From Sycobia sp. Sy_11 (Eukaryota; Arthropoda; Insecta; Hymenoptera; Epichrysomallidae), in contig JACCIC010000141.1 of NCBI GenBank assembly GCA_018907035.1, forward strand, positions 520,001 to 584,000: DNA of 64,000 nucleotides. The letters run 5' to 3'. This document shows positions 12,501-25,400 of the stretch, piece after piece. How positions within the stretch are numbered: the first letter of the stretch is position 1; every line of letters starts with the position of its first letter. A program made the position numbers and the translations under genes. Under the pieces are notes generated by a model. The model did not search any database and was not told the origin of the DNA. It worked only from the letters and a program-made list of their open reading frames with translations.

Positions 12501-15500
12501 TTTATGGTACGGTGTAACCTCTTCATGTTAGTATTTGTCCTTATAAATCAAAATATATTGTTTTGACAAATTACAATAATATGCACATTCAAATAATTAT
12601 TTGTAAACTGAGTGTCAGATTAAAAACTTTGAGACAAGTGTGAATTCTGCAAATACCTTTACTACGAGTAAATCCAAGTTTTTAAAATTTATTTAAAATA
12701 ATTTTTCTCGGAAAATATGTCAATATATCTGAGATCAACTTAAAAAATCTACAATATAAATATAAATTTTTACAAATAGTGTTAATTTAATGTAAAACAT
12801 TCTTGTTTAATCCCTCAAACTACAAATTTCTCCATATATCTCATGGCGTAAAATAACACGATTTCAGCCTCAAAAAGCCAATGGAAAATGAACGAAACTT
12901 ATATAATATAGTATTATTGTTTTGTATAATCAACGAATAACTTTAAATGAAATATTGCTCGTTTGAAATAGATGAAGCACATTAAATTGTATAACTTTAA
13001 AGCTATAATATTACAAATATCTGATGTTATCATGTTAAAATTATTAAAAAGTATGAAATTACAATAAGATTTACAAAGAATGATATTAATATCTAATGTA
13101 TAGAAGCCGTCAAAAAGTTTTTAAACAAAGCTTATTTGGAGCGACTTACTAAAATGATTGTTTCTATCATTCATTATATATATTATCTATTTACTAAAAA
13201 TCTTCAGAGATTTGTATATCTTTCAAATTATGATTTCAGAATGGCTACATGGCAGGATCACCTTTTTTTATTAAGCCATATATTAAGATGTCCTGGTGGT
13301 GTTGCAAATTGGGCGAAAGGATACGTGCAAGCACCTCTAAAGGCTTCTAGTATTAAAACACTAAGTACTTCATCACTTAACAATCCTTATTTGGATCATA
13401 TTGTAGCTACGTTAGCTGTAATTTTAATGCCAGTTAAAGAAAGAGAAAAATTTCTTGAACAGGTAATTGTTTAGTTGAATTTTACTAGTTGTCTAATACG
13501 AATTAAAATATTATGTTATAAACCCGGCATCGATGAAAAATGATATTTGATCTGATTAGCCGACAAAGCCCCCATAGGACTTAGGTGAGGTAGTGGAAAG
13601 GCTCGCTTAATATGTATCGTGGCTAAAACCTAGAAAAAATAAGAAAAACTACTCAATTTTTAGTGCTTGCTCAAATCAAGAATATTTAAAATAAAAAAAA
13701 GAAAGTATTATTTATTGGTTAAGCAAAGAAGAGTATCAGGGAGCCAATAGGCACTGGTATAAAGTAGAAAAAGAATGAAGAAGTATTCCTATGGTAAATA
13801 CAGAGTATCTATATAATAATATTTATTTACAACAATTGAATTGTACTTTTGTCGACTGCCCATATACAAATTAATAACTGTAGCTTCCAATAAAATTGAT
13901 TACATAAATTGTATAAATAATATATTAAATGATGATAGTACTTATTTGAAGATTGGTAATCCACATATCATTAAACTACAAAATAATTTGAAAGTGTTAT
14001 TAAATAATTGGAAAAGAAATGAATATATAAATGATACTACATATAAGTATTTAAAATGTGACAATGGAACTGTAGCAAAATGTTATGGGCTTCCCAAGAT
14101 TCATAAAGATAATCTGACATTTAGAATAATAATATCTTCCATAGGTTTCCCAACTTATAATATTGCTAGATTTTTGTCTAATATATTGGTTAAGATAGTT
14201 GGAAGAACTAGTTCTTACATTAAGGATAGTTGGTGTTTTTACAATGAAATGAAAGATATTGTTATTCCGAAAAACTACAAGATGATTTCATTGGATGTAG
14301 TATCCTTGTTTACAAATGTACCTTTAGAGTTGCTAAATGATATTATACAGGAAAAGTGGAATGAAATTAATTTGTATACAAAATTAACAATGAATGAATT
14401 TATTAAAGCAATTAATTTGGTTTTTAATAACACAATTTTTTCATTTGATAATAAATTTTATGAACAAAAATACGGATGTCTAATGGGGTCGCCTTTGTCA
14501 CCGGTTATAGCTAATTTAGTTATGGAAAAGTTGGAAAGTATAGCCTTGTCAAAATTGCTTTTTGAACCAATGATATTTAAGAGATATGTTGATGATATCT
14601 TTACAATTGTTCCGGAAGTTTTTGTGGATGAAATGGTGGATGTTTTCAATTCTGTACATGATAGAATTAAATTTACAAGGGAGGTTGAAGTTAATAGTCA
14701 GTTAAGTTTTCTGGACATTAGAGTCTGGTAGATTGGACAGTGTTTATCATTCCTTATTAAATTGATTGGTTTTGGACAATTTGTGTAGAGGGGGAATTTA
14801 TATTTAATTTACTAAATTTGGTGATGGGGATGGGTATATATAGATTGGAATATAAGGTTTAGATTAGTCCCTGATGAGGAGCCGTAGCGAGCTCGAAACG
14901 TTGGACAAGTCTTCAATTAGGTAAGGGTGTTCGGGACAGTCAGACTGCACTTTACTAACAAAGAATTTTTTCAGCTAATATTTTATTTTCAGATTAGTCT
15001 ACGGGGGTGAATGTAAACAAGGACAGTCTGATTGTCATTATAATTTTAATTTAATTTTTAATTTAATTTTTATTTTTAATTTTTATTTTATTTTTTATTT
15101 TTATTTTTATTTTATTTTTAGATTGAATTGATTGGACTGTAAGACTAATAAAAAATATTTATTAATTAATATTTATTTACTTTTTATTTATGAAAATATC
15201 ATATTATATTTATATTGATGTTCCAAGATAATTATAAAATTATTATATCGTAAATATTCAATGAAGTATGATAAAAAATGAAAGCCTCTAATTGATCCTT
15301 TACAGATTTTAACATTTTCTTATAATAAATGCAGTACTCAACATTGCTCTCTGCTGCATATGTTGTTCCATCTTTTTTTCTTTAAATTTAAACCCAAAAT
15401 CGGCGTTATTAAAGCCCACTATTCAGTCACTGATATTTTAAAATTGAAACAGAGAAACCGATTAACAGAAAGAATACAAAAACATATGAACAAATATACT

Positions 15501-17030
15501 GAGAGTTGCAAAGTTTCTTCATGTAGTGATTATTTTGTAATTTGACAGCATTTAAATAATACGTACCTAGACAGCAGGTCTGGAAAATAATGTCAATGAA
15601 TCAATTACGAACTATATATGAATCTGTTAGTTACCTTCTGTTAGTTATAGATCAAAATTTTCTCCTTATGAATCGACTTAGATTAGACTTCTTCGACTTC
15701 TTTTAGATAGGCCTCCTTCGGAATGTCCCGTTGTCCTTGTGACTCGCTCCTTCCCGGATTTCCAAAAAGCCTTATGCACTCAGAAACTTCTCGATCTAAC
15801 AGAGTATCTTCTTTTTTAAATTGACTATATATTAGAAATAGTTTTCACCGCGGTTTTTCTAAGTTTTACGAAAAAGTTGACCACAATTCTTGGTCCTAAC
15901 AAACGCTGCATTTGTACTTAAGGTAGGTTTGTGGTGGATTTTTTTGGAAAAATCTTTTTTTTATGTTATTATTCGATAGAAATAATATTTAGAAATATTT
16001 TAAAACTCAAATAATTAGTTCCTATTGTTTAAGCTTTGATTTAAATGTCACGTGTAAATGTGAAAATGACGGTCGCTTCCATAGAGTCCAAAAATTAGCT
16101 CTGGATCAACTCAACATATTTTGGTTAATGTTTTGCATATGAAGCGTGTCAATGCTAGACTCGTTGCAAAACATCTGAATCTTTTGCAAAAACAACGTCG
16201 AGTAGAGGTCGCAAAAAAGATGCTTAAAAACGTAGTTGTTGACCCTACATTCATCAAAAGCATCATTATTGGTGACGAGACATGGGTTTATAAATATGAA
16301 GTCGAAACAGCCCAACAACTTTTTTCATTTGGAAGCCTCCGTTTCAGTGTTCCTAGCTCGAACTTGATACTTTAATTGATTGTCCTTAGGGAACTGAGGG
16401 ATGTAGCGTCCACGGCGATGACAAAGTCTTTGCTGTTTCCGCTCTTACTCTCTACCGAAGAGATGATTCTCCAGCTTTTAATCCTCTGTTCTGCCTTTCT
16501 ATGATTTTCATCACAATCTCATCATTTACTATCGGAGGAGGGGTCCAGACCGATATTATTTGCCGGAGTGGCAGCTGTGATTTTTGTATTACTTTGAATC
16601 GGGCTACTTGCCAGAATTCGCCACAATCTTGCATAACGCGCTTTAAAAGGTTTTTTAGCCATCTGGCCCCGTCTAAATTTTCCTACTGACCGCTACGATC
16701 CTCTGGTCCGTCCGTGATAGCTTGCAAAATCCTCGATTCCAGCCACCTTTTGGAGTCCATCTTGCCATATTATTGAGCTATTTCATAAATCTGCAAAATG
16801 TCTAGAAATATCATAAATTTGTACAATAATCGTCTGGCGAAGGCGAGACGAGAAATGCCAGTATATATCGATAAAATTCATGTTATTGAGTGTGCTGAGT
16901 TATTTATTCCAAAATATTGAATTTTTAATTTGCTGGCCTTAATGTTGCGACCTAAAATTAGTAGAAACAAGAGGTCTAAATTACTAATTTATAGTAGAAA
17001 TATAAAAGTATCTTATTATATATATATATA

Positions 17031-17076
<46 letters not shown>

Positions 17077-20000
17077 TGTAACGGGATGTGTTATAAGTAT
17101 TGTTACGGTTTTTTGCGCTGCAAAGCAGTACACGGCGTGCACTTTCCCGATTAAATCGAACAACATGCGCGGCACACATGACCGAACACCCTTGTGGCGC
17201 ATCGAAAGTCAACCCTCCGGCTCGGTGCTGCGTGCTGCCGACGTCATCGTGTGGCATCGCTTGTCCGTCATCCCGGTCAGTGATTCGATACTTGGCCACC
17301 CAGACGCTCAGCGCAGCTCCGGTGGAGCAGCCTGGAATGCCTCTGGTTACGCCCAATTACGCGAAAATCGAGTACTGACGCGAGATTTAGCTACTATGAA
17401 TCGAGATCTGAGGTGTACATCTGCTCGGTATTTTTACGCTTCAGCAACTCAACTGCTCTCAAGAAAATACGCCGACCGTTTCACTCTTCCTCCACACGCT
17501 GGCTAGGGGTGAGTCCTGGTCAGTTTCGGTATTCGGACACGCGGGCGCGCAGGAAGGAAGTGACAAGAAAAACAATAATCAAATCCATTTATATCAACAG
17601 ATCCCTTCATTTATTCTCCACTCTCCTCCTTGTACATGAGGAGCTGCTGTCTGTAGGATGAAGTAGCAGGAAGTTAGCTGCCCCGGGCTCCACGCTTACC
17701 CGATGTCTGCTACCCCTTGTCCGGGCATTTCCGTCACTTTTTTACCCCCGGGCGTCCGCAAACCCTGTACCCCAGGGATTGGCTTGGGTGAAGGCAGAGT
17801 CCGCTCCTGTGCTTCCTCGCGCGAGGCTGCTATCTCCGAGATGAAGGCGCGGCTTCTCGCATTGTCCTCCTCTATTCAGAGACAGATAAGCTCGCACTGA
17901 ACCTTTCGAGCGCGAGCGTCGACTTTCGTGCGTCGACGCATCACTTCCGCTGCCGCTGCCTTGGCTCGCGCTCCCTCTTCCAGGCATTTGCGGGCCTGGA
18001 CCTCGGCTGCACACAACGACTGCTCAGGCCTCTGGTGATCCTCTTCTTTGCGCCACTCTCTCTCCGGTTGGTGTTGCTCGATGGCCTGAAAATCACTCCG
18101 TCGTGCCTCGATATGTGGCATCATCGTTGTTGCCAGGCGTCGACCCTCCTCGCCCGTTTCTTCGATGAACTGTTCAAGAGCGGCGTACATTCCTATCTCT
18201 TCTCTGCATTATGAGGATATCCTCACCGAGCAGGAGGAATTCTTGCTCGATGACTTCCCACTGTTGGGATCGGTTGCCCAGCGCGACGTGGATAGGCGGC
18301 TCCTCGTCGCCCCCGTTCTCGTGGTCCCTATTCTCGGTCGCGGGGAACAGCGGTACATCGCCTCCTCCCCCCGTGTCCTCACAGATACTCACCGGAAAAA
18401 GGAAAGGTAGAAGGATACGTTAGTGGACGACGAGACATATTAGGAGATCGCGCCTGCCCGTAATCGTCGTGGCAAGCCTGCACGCTGCATCACAATCGCT
18501 AGTCCGATTTGGGGACCATTAGAACGCCCCGGACCATGCTTCGATACAGTTGCAAAACTAATTACTACGATGGCTCACTCCGTAGCCCGGCGTACTACAG
18601 TCGCCGCGCCTTCGGCACGTGTAATAATTGCCTCACTCGTACGAGGACTTCGCTCTCGCAAGTTGCGCGCACGTGGCGGGTCGCACTTCGCCTCGTGACC
18701 CCCGTCGTCAATCGATGGCTGAGTTTCCTCGCCCTCGTCTTAGATCCATGGTAGCACGTACGGTTTCAGCTATTCGACGTGTACTGGTCTGTCAACCTTG
18801 CCGTCCTTGCCATGGAGCTCATACGTATTCGTGCCAAATTTACGAACCACTTTGAATGGTCCTGAAAACTTCGGTGCGAGCCTTGCCATTATGCCGTGGG
18901 CAGCGGAAGAAGGACGTGATGCTTCCTCCACACACACTGGCCTAACGCGAACTCTATCGCGCATCTGCCCACGTCATAGTGCGTGGCGGCAGTGCAACCC
19001 GCTTCTTCCCGAATATCCCGGAGCCTATCGAGACGGTTCTGACAACCGTTAAGAGCAACTTCCACGTCCCTCACGGCCGTCGCTTGTTCGACGCATTGGA
19101 GAGTGTTGCACGGCGGCTCCGACTCTCGGCCATATAGCAACATAACCGGACTGGATCGAGCCGTAGACTGCACTGCGGTATTATATAGGAAGACAGTTTC
19201 CGCCAGCTTGTTATCCCACGTACGGTGATTCTCCTCGACGAAGCTATTGATTATCGTCTTCATCGTACGATTCATACGTTCTGCGGGATTTGCTTGGAGG
19301 TGCTATGATGCCATGATCCGTCAGGAGAACTTGTGGCGCTCCATACCGCAGAACAATCTGTACCGTGAGCTCACGAAGTACTGTTTGCGCGTTGGCTCGG
19401 CTAATCGGCACGATTTCGATGCACCGCGTAAATGAATCTTCGAAGACAAAGATGTGTTCGTACCCGTTGACGCTTTTGGGGAAGGGACTCATGACGTCAC
19501 TCGTGATTATCTGCCATGGTCGTCGGGCGGTGCGCTGGCCCATGAGACCTGCAGGAATTTTTTGCTAGACCTTGCACTGCTGACATACTTGGTATTGACG
19601 TACATATGTTGCTACTTCCGCATACATACCGGACCAGTAATAGTATGAAGCTACACGGGCGTGAGTCTTTTCACGGCCCAAGTAGCCAGCGGTGGGCTCG
19701 TCGTGACACCCTATGAATCCGCTCTCTTCCTGCTCTTTGGGGACAAGGAGTTTCCGTATCGTCCTCGGTATCAAATGTTGGCCAGGACAGTAGCAGTAAA
19801 CCTGTCCACTTATTATTTTCCAGACGGGATAAGACGACGGATCCTTCTGTACGATATCTCGCCGTTGCAAGTACCATGCGTCCGTCAAGCCCTCTGCCCA
19901 TGATAACGCCTAAACAGCTGGACTGCCTTCTCCGTGAATACGAGAGAGGGCGTGGGGTATATAGTTCAGAAAACCTTTGCGATTCTTGACCTCGTAGCTG

Positions 20001-21861
20001 TGTCACTGTAATTCAGCACCACGCCGAGGCCCGTGTCGCTCGCATCTCTCTGTACGATGAACGTTTCCTCGAAGTATGGCTTTTGCAGGATAGGGACGGA
20101 CACAATGAGCGCTTTCATCCGCTCAAGCGTGTCCTCTTGCTCTCGGTTCCAGTCATAATGGTAACCCTTTTTTGTGAGTCGCATCAGAGGCTCTGCCGTG
20201 CTTGCGAAATCGTGCAAAAACTTGGGATACCAAGAGGCCATCTCTATCACGCGACTCAGCTGCTTGAGATTATGGGGAGCCGGGTACGCAAAACCTTCGC
20301 CCGATCTGGCCTGAAACCTAAGCGGTTCACCAGCACGCCAAGGTACTTCACCTCGGTTTGACAGAATTAACTCTTTTCGCGCTTTATCGTGAGCCCCGCC
20401 GCCTTTACGCGTTTCAGCACGTACTCGAACCACTTCAGGTGATGTTCGAACGACTCTGTCAGTACGATTATGTTGTGGAGGTATGAAAAGACGTAAGACT
20501 CGAATTCGAGCCCGATCACACGGTCGATGTGTCGCTGAAAGGTGGCGCCAGCCCAATCCGTATAGCATCCGGGTGAACTGAAAATGTCCCTATCCAGGCT
20601 CCGTAAACGCAGTGATCGAACTCGACACTCGATGCAGTTTATTTGGTAATACACACTGCTGAGATCGAGCGTGGAAATTTATCTCGTCTTTCGCAGTTTG
20701 CGCAAAATGTTGTCCTTGTATGATAGCGGGTAGGCATATGCCCGCGATACTATGTTAATTTTTCGAAAATCAACGCAGAAGCGATACTTATCATCGGCCT
20801 TCTTGACCATGACGACGGGGCTAGACCACCCACTTGTCGACAGCTCGATAACTCTATTCTTGAGCATGTCATCGACTTGCTCGTGCATTTCTCGCTCAAT
20901 TTTTTGCGAGACGAGGTAATACCGTTGCTTAATAAGTCGAGCGGCTCCAACATTTATTTCGTCCTCAACCCATGTCGTGCACCCGAGAGGCTCTTCGGTG
21001 CTGGACAGCATTCGGGTGAGCAGCTGATCGAGTTGTTCGCGTTCACGTTGCTCTATATCGGCTAAGCCGACAGATGCTAGGGCTGTGACGTGTGTCGTCG
21101 CTATATCAGCCACGTCGACCGTTATCGCTCGCTCCGCATCCTTAATACATAGATTATCGGTGCACGGGTCGAGAACTGCTCTGAAATCCCGTACAGAACT
21201 TACACCTACGTAACAGTCCTCGTCCAGATCCGGGAGGATGGCGACGCGAAATTCTTTCACGATGCCAGCCACCTCCAAGGGCAGCGATACATATCCCACT
21301 ACGGGGACGTGCCGTCCTTCAGCCACACAAGCTCCTTTGCCCGTGCTCACTTGGAGCTGTCGACTGCTTGCACTCGGAACCAACAGGATCCATCACGATC
21401 AATGCCGCCCCCGAATCATAAAGACCACAGATGCTATATTCTTCGATGCTCACCTGCAACCACCAGCGAGACTCTCCGCACATCTAGCCGGCGTCGACCA
21501 TTTCTGCTTGCACGCAATCCATCTCGTGTGCGGGATTGAGCTCATCAGTGTGCCTCTCGGATGCGTGTAGCCCTTAGAGCGATCACTCGTCCGTCGGTAT
21601 CGCCACGGCCGAGGTTCAGAGATCGGAAGAGGAGGTGTCCAGTTCTACTCAACTTCCTGGCTTTTTTCGAGTATTAACGGCATGTGGCACACGTATAGCC
21701 CGGCAGGCCGCAGCAACAGCACTCGAGCGGTTTCCTCGGGGTGCCGTTTTCCCTTTTGCTCATCGGACCTGCTTTTGTTGCTCCGCGGGTCGTATGATGC
21801 TGTGCCGCGCTGATCGGATGATAAAGCTGTGTGTGTGCGTCCGCGCGTGTAATTATATATA

Positions 21862-21910
<49 letters not shown>

Positions 21911-22389
21911 AAAGATAAAGCTTTACAAAACTTTTGTAGTTATTTTATAATACAATCTTCTATTTTTGATCAGTTCATATCCATCATCTTAGAAACAATT
22001 CATTAACAATTTAACTCAAATTTTACAAATTTGTTATTACCATCTAAAAATGTTTTTTATATACTTCTTAAATTTCGTGTGTCTTATTGACTATTCTTAC
22101 TATTAGTAGATTATTTATTTCTGTATAAATGTGGATAAATTCAAAGAATAATCTTTTTAAAGAAAATTTATTCATCTAATACTTCTAAGTTTTTAAAATT
22201 TAATTACTGTCTCTATCGTACTTGACATTACTTCAATGTTCATCCATTTGTTTTTTAGAATTATAGAAGATTGTTTAATCTATGCCATGTCACAATTTTC
22301 ATAATCGATCCTATAAATAACATTCAGGACAATCTTTTGTATTTGATATTTTCCAAATTTAATTATGAATGAAAAATTATTAGTTATAT

Positions 22390-22437
<48 letters not shown>

Positions 22438-25400
22438 TTAATTTACAAATAACTTTTCAGGTTCCAAGTGCAATGCAAGACACAAATACTGCTCCAGATG
22501 ACACTGTATGGGTGATGTTAGACGAGGGCGGAGAGGAAGATGAGGATATTACTAAAGTGGGACCAAATCTCTTGGAAAGCGATCTTATATCTTTGTTACA
22601 TCAAATTCCGTTAAATAAATTATTTGAACAGGTTTTGTGCATAGAGCATGCTAATGAAGGCTATCGACAAGATCGAAACTCTATAACGGAACACCACATA
22701 CTTAGAATATTTGCTTTTTCTACAGTCATTGTTAGATTGCTTAAGAAAGGTCTTAAAACTTATGATACTCCCAGGTATCGTCAGTTGGCTAAAAGACTCA
22801 GTGCTCTAATACGTGATACAGTACAATATGTCAATGATTTATGGGAATCATTTGATAAAACTCAGGTTAGTTTATTTTTTGTATACTCTTTATTGTTCTT
22901 TGTTCACAAGATATCAAGTGAATGATAATATATAAAAACAGATATTTGTAAGCATAAAAATATTTGTATCTCGTCCTTCACCAATAAATTTTTTTTTCAT
23001 TTATTGTATTTATTTAGAGTCACATCCTCACTATGAGTATTAGTAGCAGGCTATTGGGTGTAGAACTAAGTTTCCAGCGTTTGTCAAAAGAGGGTGTCAC
23101 TAGTGTATCCCCAGCAAAAGTTTCAGACTTCAGGTCTTATATTTGTAGGTTGTCTATTTCTTAACAACTTTGCAGCATTATATTTGAACATTTCTTTCGG
23201 TGTCGTTTATTTTTTCGAGCAAAATCGTGGCAAGTTTCCAGCCGAATAAACTTCATGTGCGGGAAACACTGCTTCTATTCTTCAGTATGAGGACAAGTGC
23301 GGCTGAGGCCTATCGTTTGCTTTCAGAAACTTATGGACGAAATGTATTGTCGAATCAATGTACCGCAAGTAGTTTAAAAGTTCAAAAGTGGTGATTTTGA
23401 AGTTGAAGACAGGGATTGCTCCAGAAAGCTAAAAAGTTTTAAGGACGAGGAATTAGACGCTTTGCTGGATAAGAACGCACGTCAGATTCAAGAATAACTT
23501 GCTGCATCATTGGGCGTCACGCAACAAGCCAATTTCCTGCGCCTAAAATCATTGGGATTCATTAAAAAGGTAAGAAACTGGGTACTGCATAATGCGAAAC
23601 CGAGAAACGTCGAACGGCGATATTAAATGTTCGAAATGTTACGACAGCGGTATCAAAACAAATCATTTTTGCAGCGTATGATTATTGGTGATTAAAAAGA
23701 TATTTCTTATGATAATCCTAAACGCAGAAAATTGTATATAAAGCCCGTCGGACCCGCCGAATTCGGTTCTTCATGTAGTGGAATCAGGTCAAACCATCAA
23801 GAGATCATTGTATTAAACCCAACTTATTCGTTTGAAATGATCATTACAGAAAAAATGGCCAGAATATGAGACGTTGTTGCGGTTTCTGTCAAAAACTATT
23901 TGGAGAATTCTACCTCGCCCGTCTTACAATCCAGACTTGGCGCCATGTGACTACCACTTGCTTCGATCAATGCAGAATACTCTTATGAAAATACGCTTCA
24001 GTTCAATAGAAAATTGGCTTCATACGTTCTTGAACTTGAAAGTCGAGAATCTTTTTGGTCCGGAATTCAGAAATTGTCAGAAAGATGGTAAAAAGTTATA
24101 GCTTCTGATGCATGATAATTTGAATAAAGAATATATAACCATGTTTTATAATAAAACTTCACGTTTTGAAGAAAAAAACGATGGAAACTTACTTGTACAT
24201 CCAATATATTTCAGTTTACATTATTCTATAGGTACGTTTTAAAAGATTTTCTTGAATATAGTTTATAAATAATTTTGATTTGGCATATATTTTCTTATAT
24301 TGTTTTTCTATTACAATAATATATTGATTAAGCTTATTTTCTTTGCTCTTTTAAAAAAATTAGGCTTTTCTTAAAGAATTTCAGTGAATTAATATGTTTT
24401 CTCTACTACTATTTCCTTCATTAATTTTAAAATTTATAATTTCAAGTGCTGTTTGGTGAATTATCCATGCTGATAGATTTAACAGAATTTTTTCTTTATT
24501 TGAATAGATGACTGATCCGTATGTCTTTTTCCCCTTTGTTATATTTGTGATAATATGCTGACAGATTGGATATTTTTCTATAAGTTTGGAGACAGAATTA
24601 TATTACTGGCATAAAATCATATGTTCTTCCAAACTCTGTGTATTTATTAAAGTACTTTTTGATATAAAGGGGTTTTCATAAATTTTGAATTCATGTATTT
24701 TATATCCATTATGTAGTTATTAAATTTTATAAAATGATTTTTTATTTTACGATTTTGAATTTTCGTTTATATTAGAATTAATAATGTATTTATTATATGC
24801 TTGATTTCTCTTATTGGATAGTAACTTAAATGCGTAATTTAATGTTAACTTTTTTCTTGTTAGTGGTAGGGGCATCATTTCGCTTGCATCTAATACATTT
24901 ACATTTAGGTTAGTTCTATCTGCATCGATTGCAATTTTCATTCTAATGTTGAGTATCGTATCTAATTTTTTTAAATTTTATTTCTTGGCTGATGATTAAA
25001 TTATACATCCGTAATCTATATATATGTATGTTCCATTATAGCTTATTATCGACTGTTAGACCTAATATTGTAATTTTGACTGCTATTTTAATTTCTTTGT
25101 TGTCTATTGTCAAGTGTAATTTATCGATAGATTAGATTTTTTATTAAATAATATTGCTTGAGTTTTAGATTTGAGATTTGAATTACTGTTTTACGAGTAA
25201 ATTCAACTAATCTATTAACTGTTTGTTGAATAATATCTTGGTTCGTTTTAACATTTTTTCTTTGATATACAAGGTCAGACAGTTAAGTAATGTGACCGAT
25301 TTTATTTCTCGGCCTGTGGTAACACCGCGAACCTGTAATTCCGCCACCGTAATAGTAGATCTCTACTCTCTCGATTGAGACCTTGACGATCCTTGTACGA

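Larger units (their letters stand above)
13837..15175 (+). mobile_element. Penelope-like retroelement
   Basis: Contains an open Penelope-type reverse transcriptase (13841-14731), then untranslated sequence with a hammerhead-ribozyme-like motif (14867-14906) and a T-rich 3' region ending near aatattt at 15175. The opening tcgactgcccatatac and the closing gattggactgtaagac both recur, reversed, at 27417-27560; tctacgggggtga recurs at 36220. These mark a multi-copy family. The 5' part of the ORF and the GIY-YIG endonuclease are not seen, so the copy is truncated. Confidence 0.85.
17078..21850 (-). mobile_element. Ty3/gypsy LTR retrotransposon, decayed, rearranged
   Basis: GC-rich island in AT-rich intron 4. 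On the minus strand, right to left: a zinc-knuckle-like CCCCGLPGYTCATC (about 21700), aspartic protease DSGA (about 21410), reverse transcriptase, RNase H, integrase, then a gag-like ORF and a possible LTR with AATAAA near 17615. A gag-like ORF after integrase is unexpected; pol-LTR-gag of a tandem copy would explain it. The element ends in (TA)n at both sides. Many frameshifts; inactive. Confidence 0.85.

Noticed and set aside
16976..17506. Overlapping ORFs up to 126 codons across 17.0-17.5 kb
   Set aside because: They cross the (TA)n run and the LTR-like region in several frames; none has a recognisable motif.
23105..23148. Exon 6 continuing past 23062 to donors at 23133 or 23148
   Set aside because: From 23063 the sequence matches a mariner inverted repeat also seen at 6386-6444, and the resulting phase 2 does not fit the following exons.
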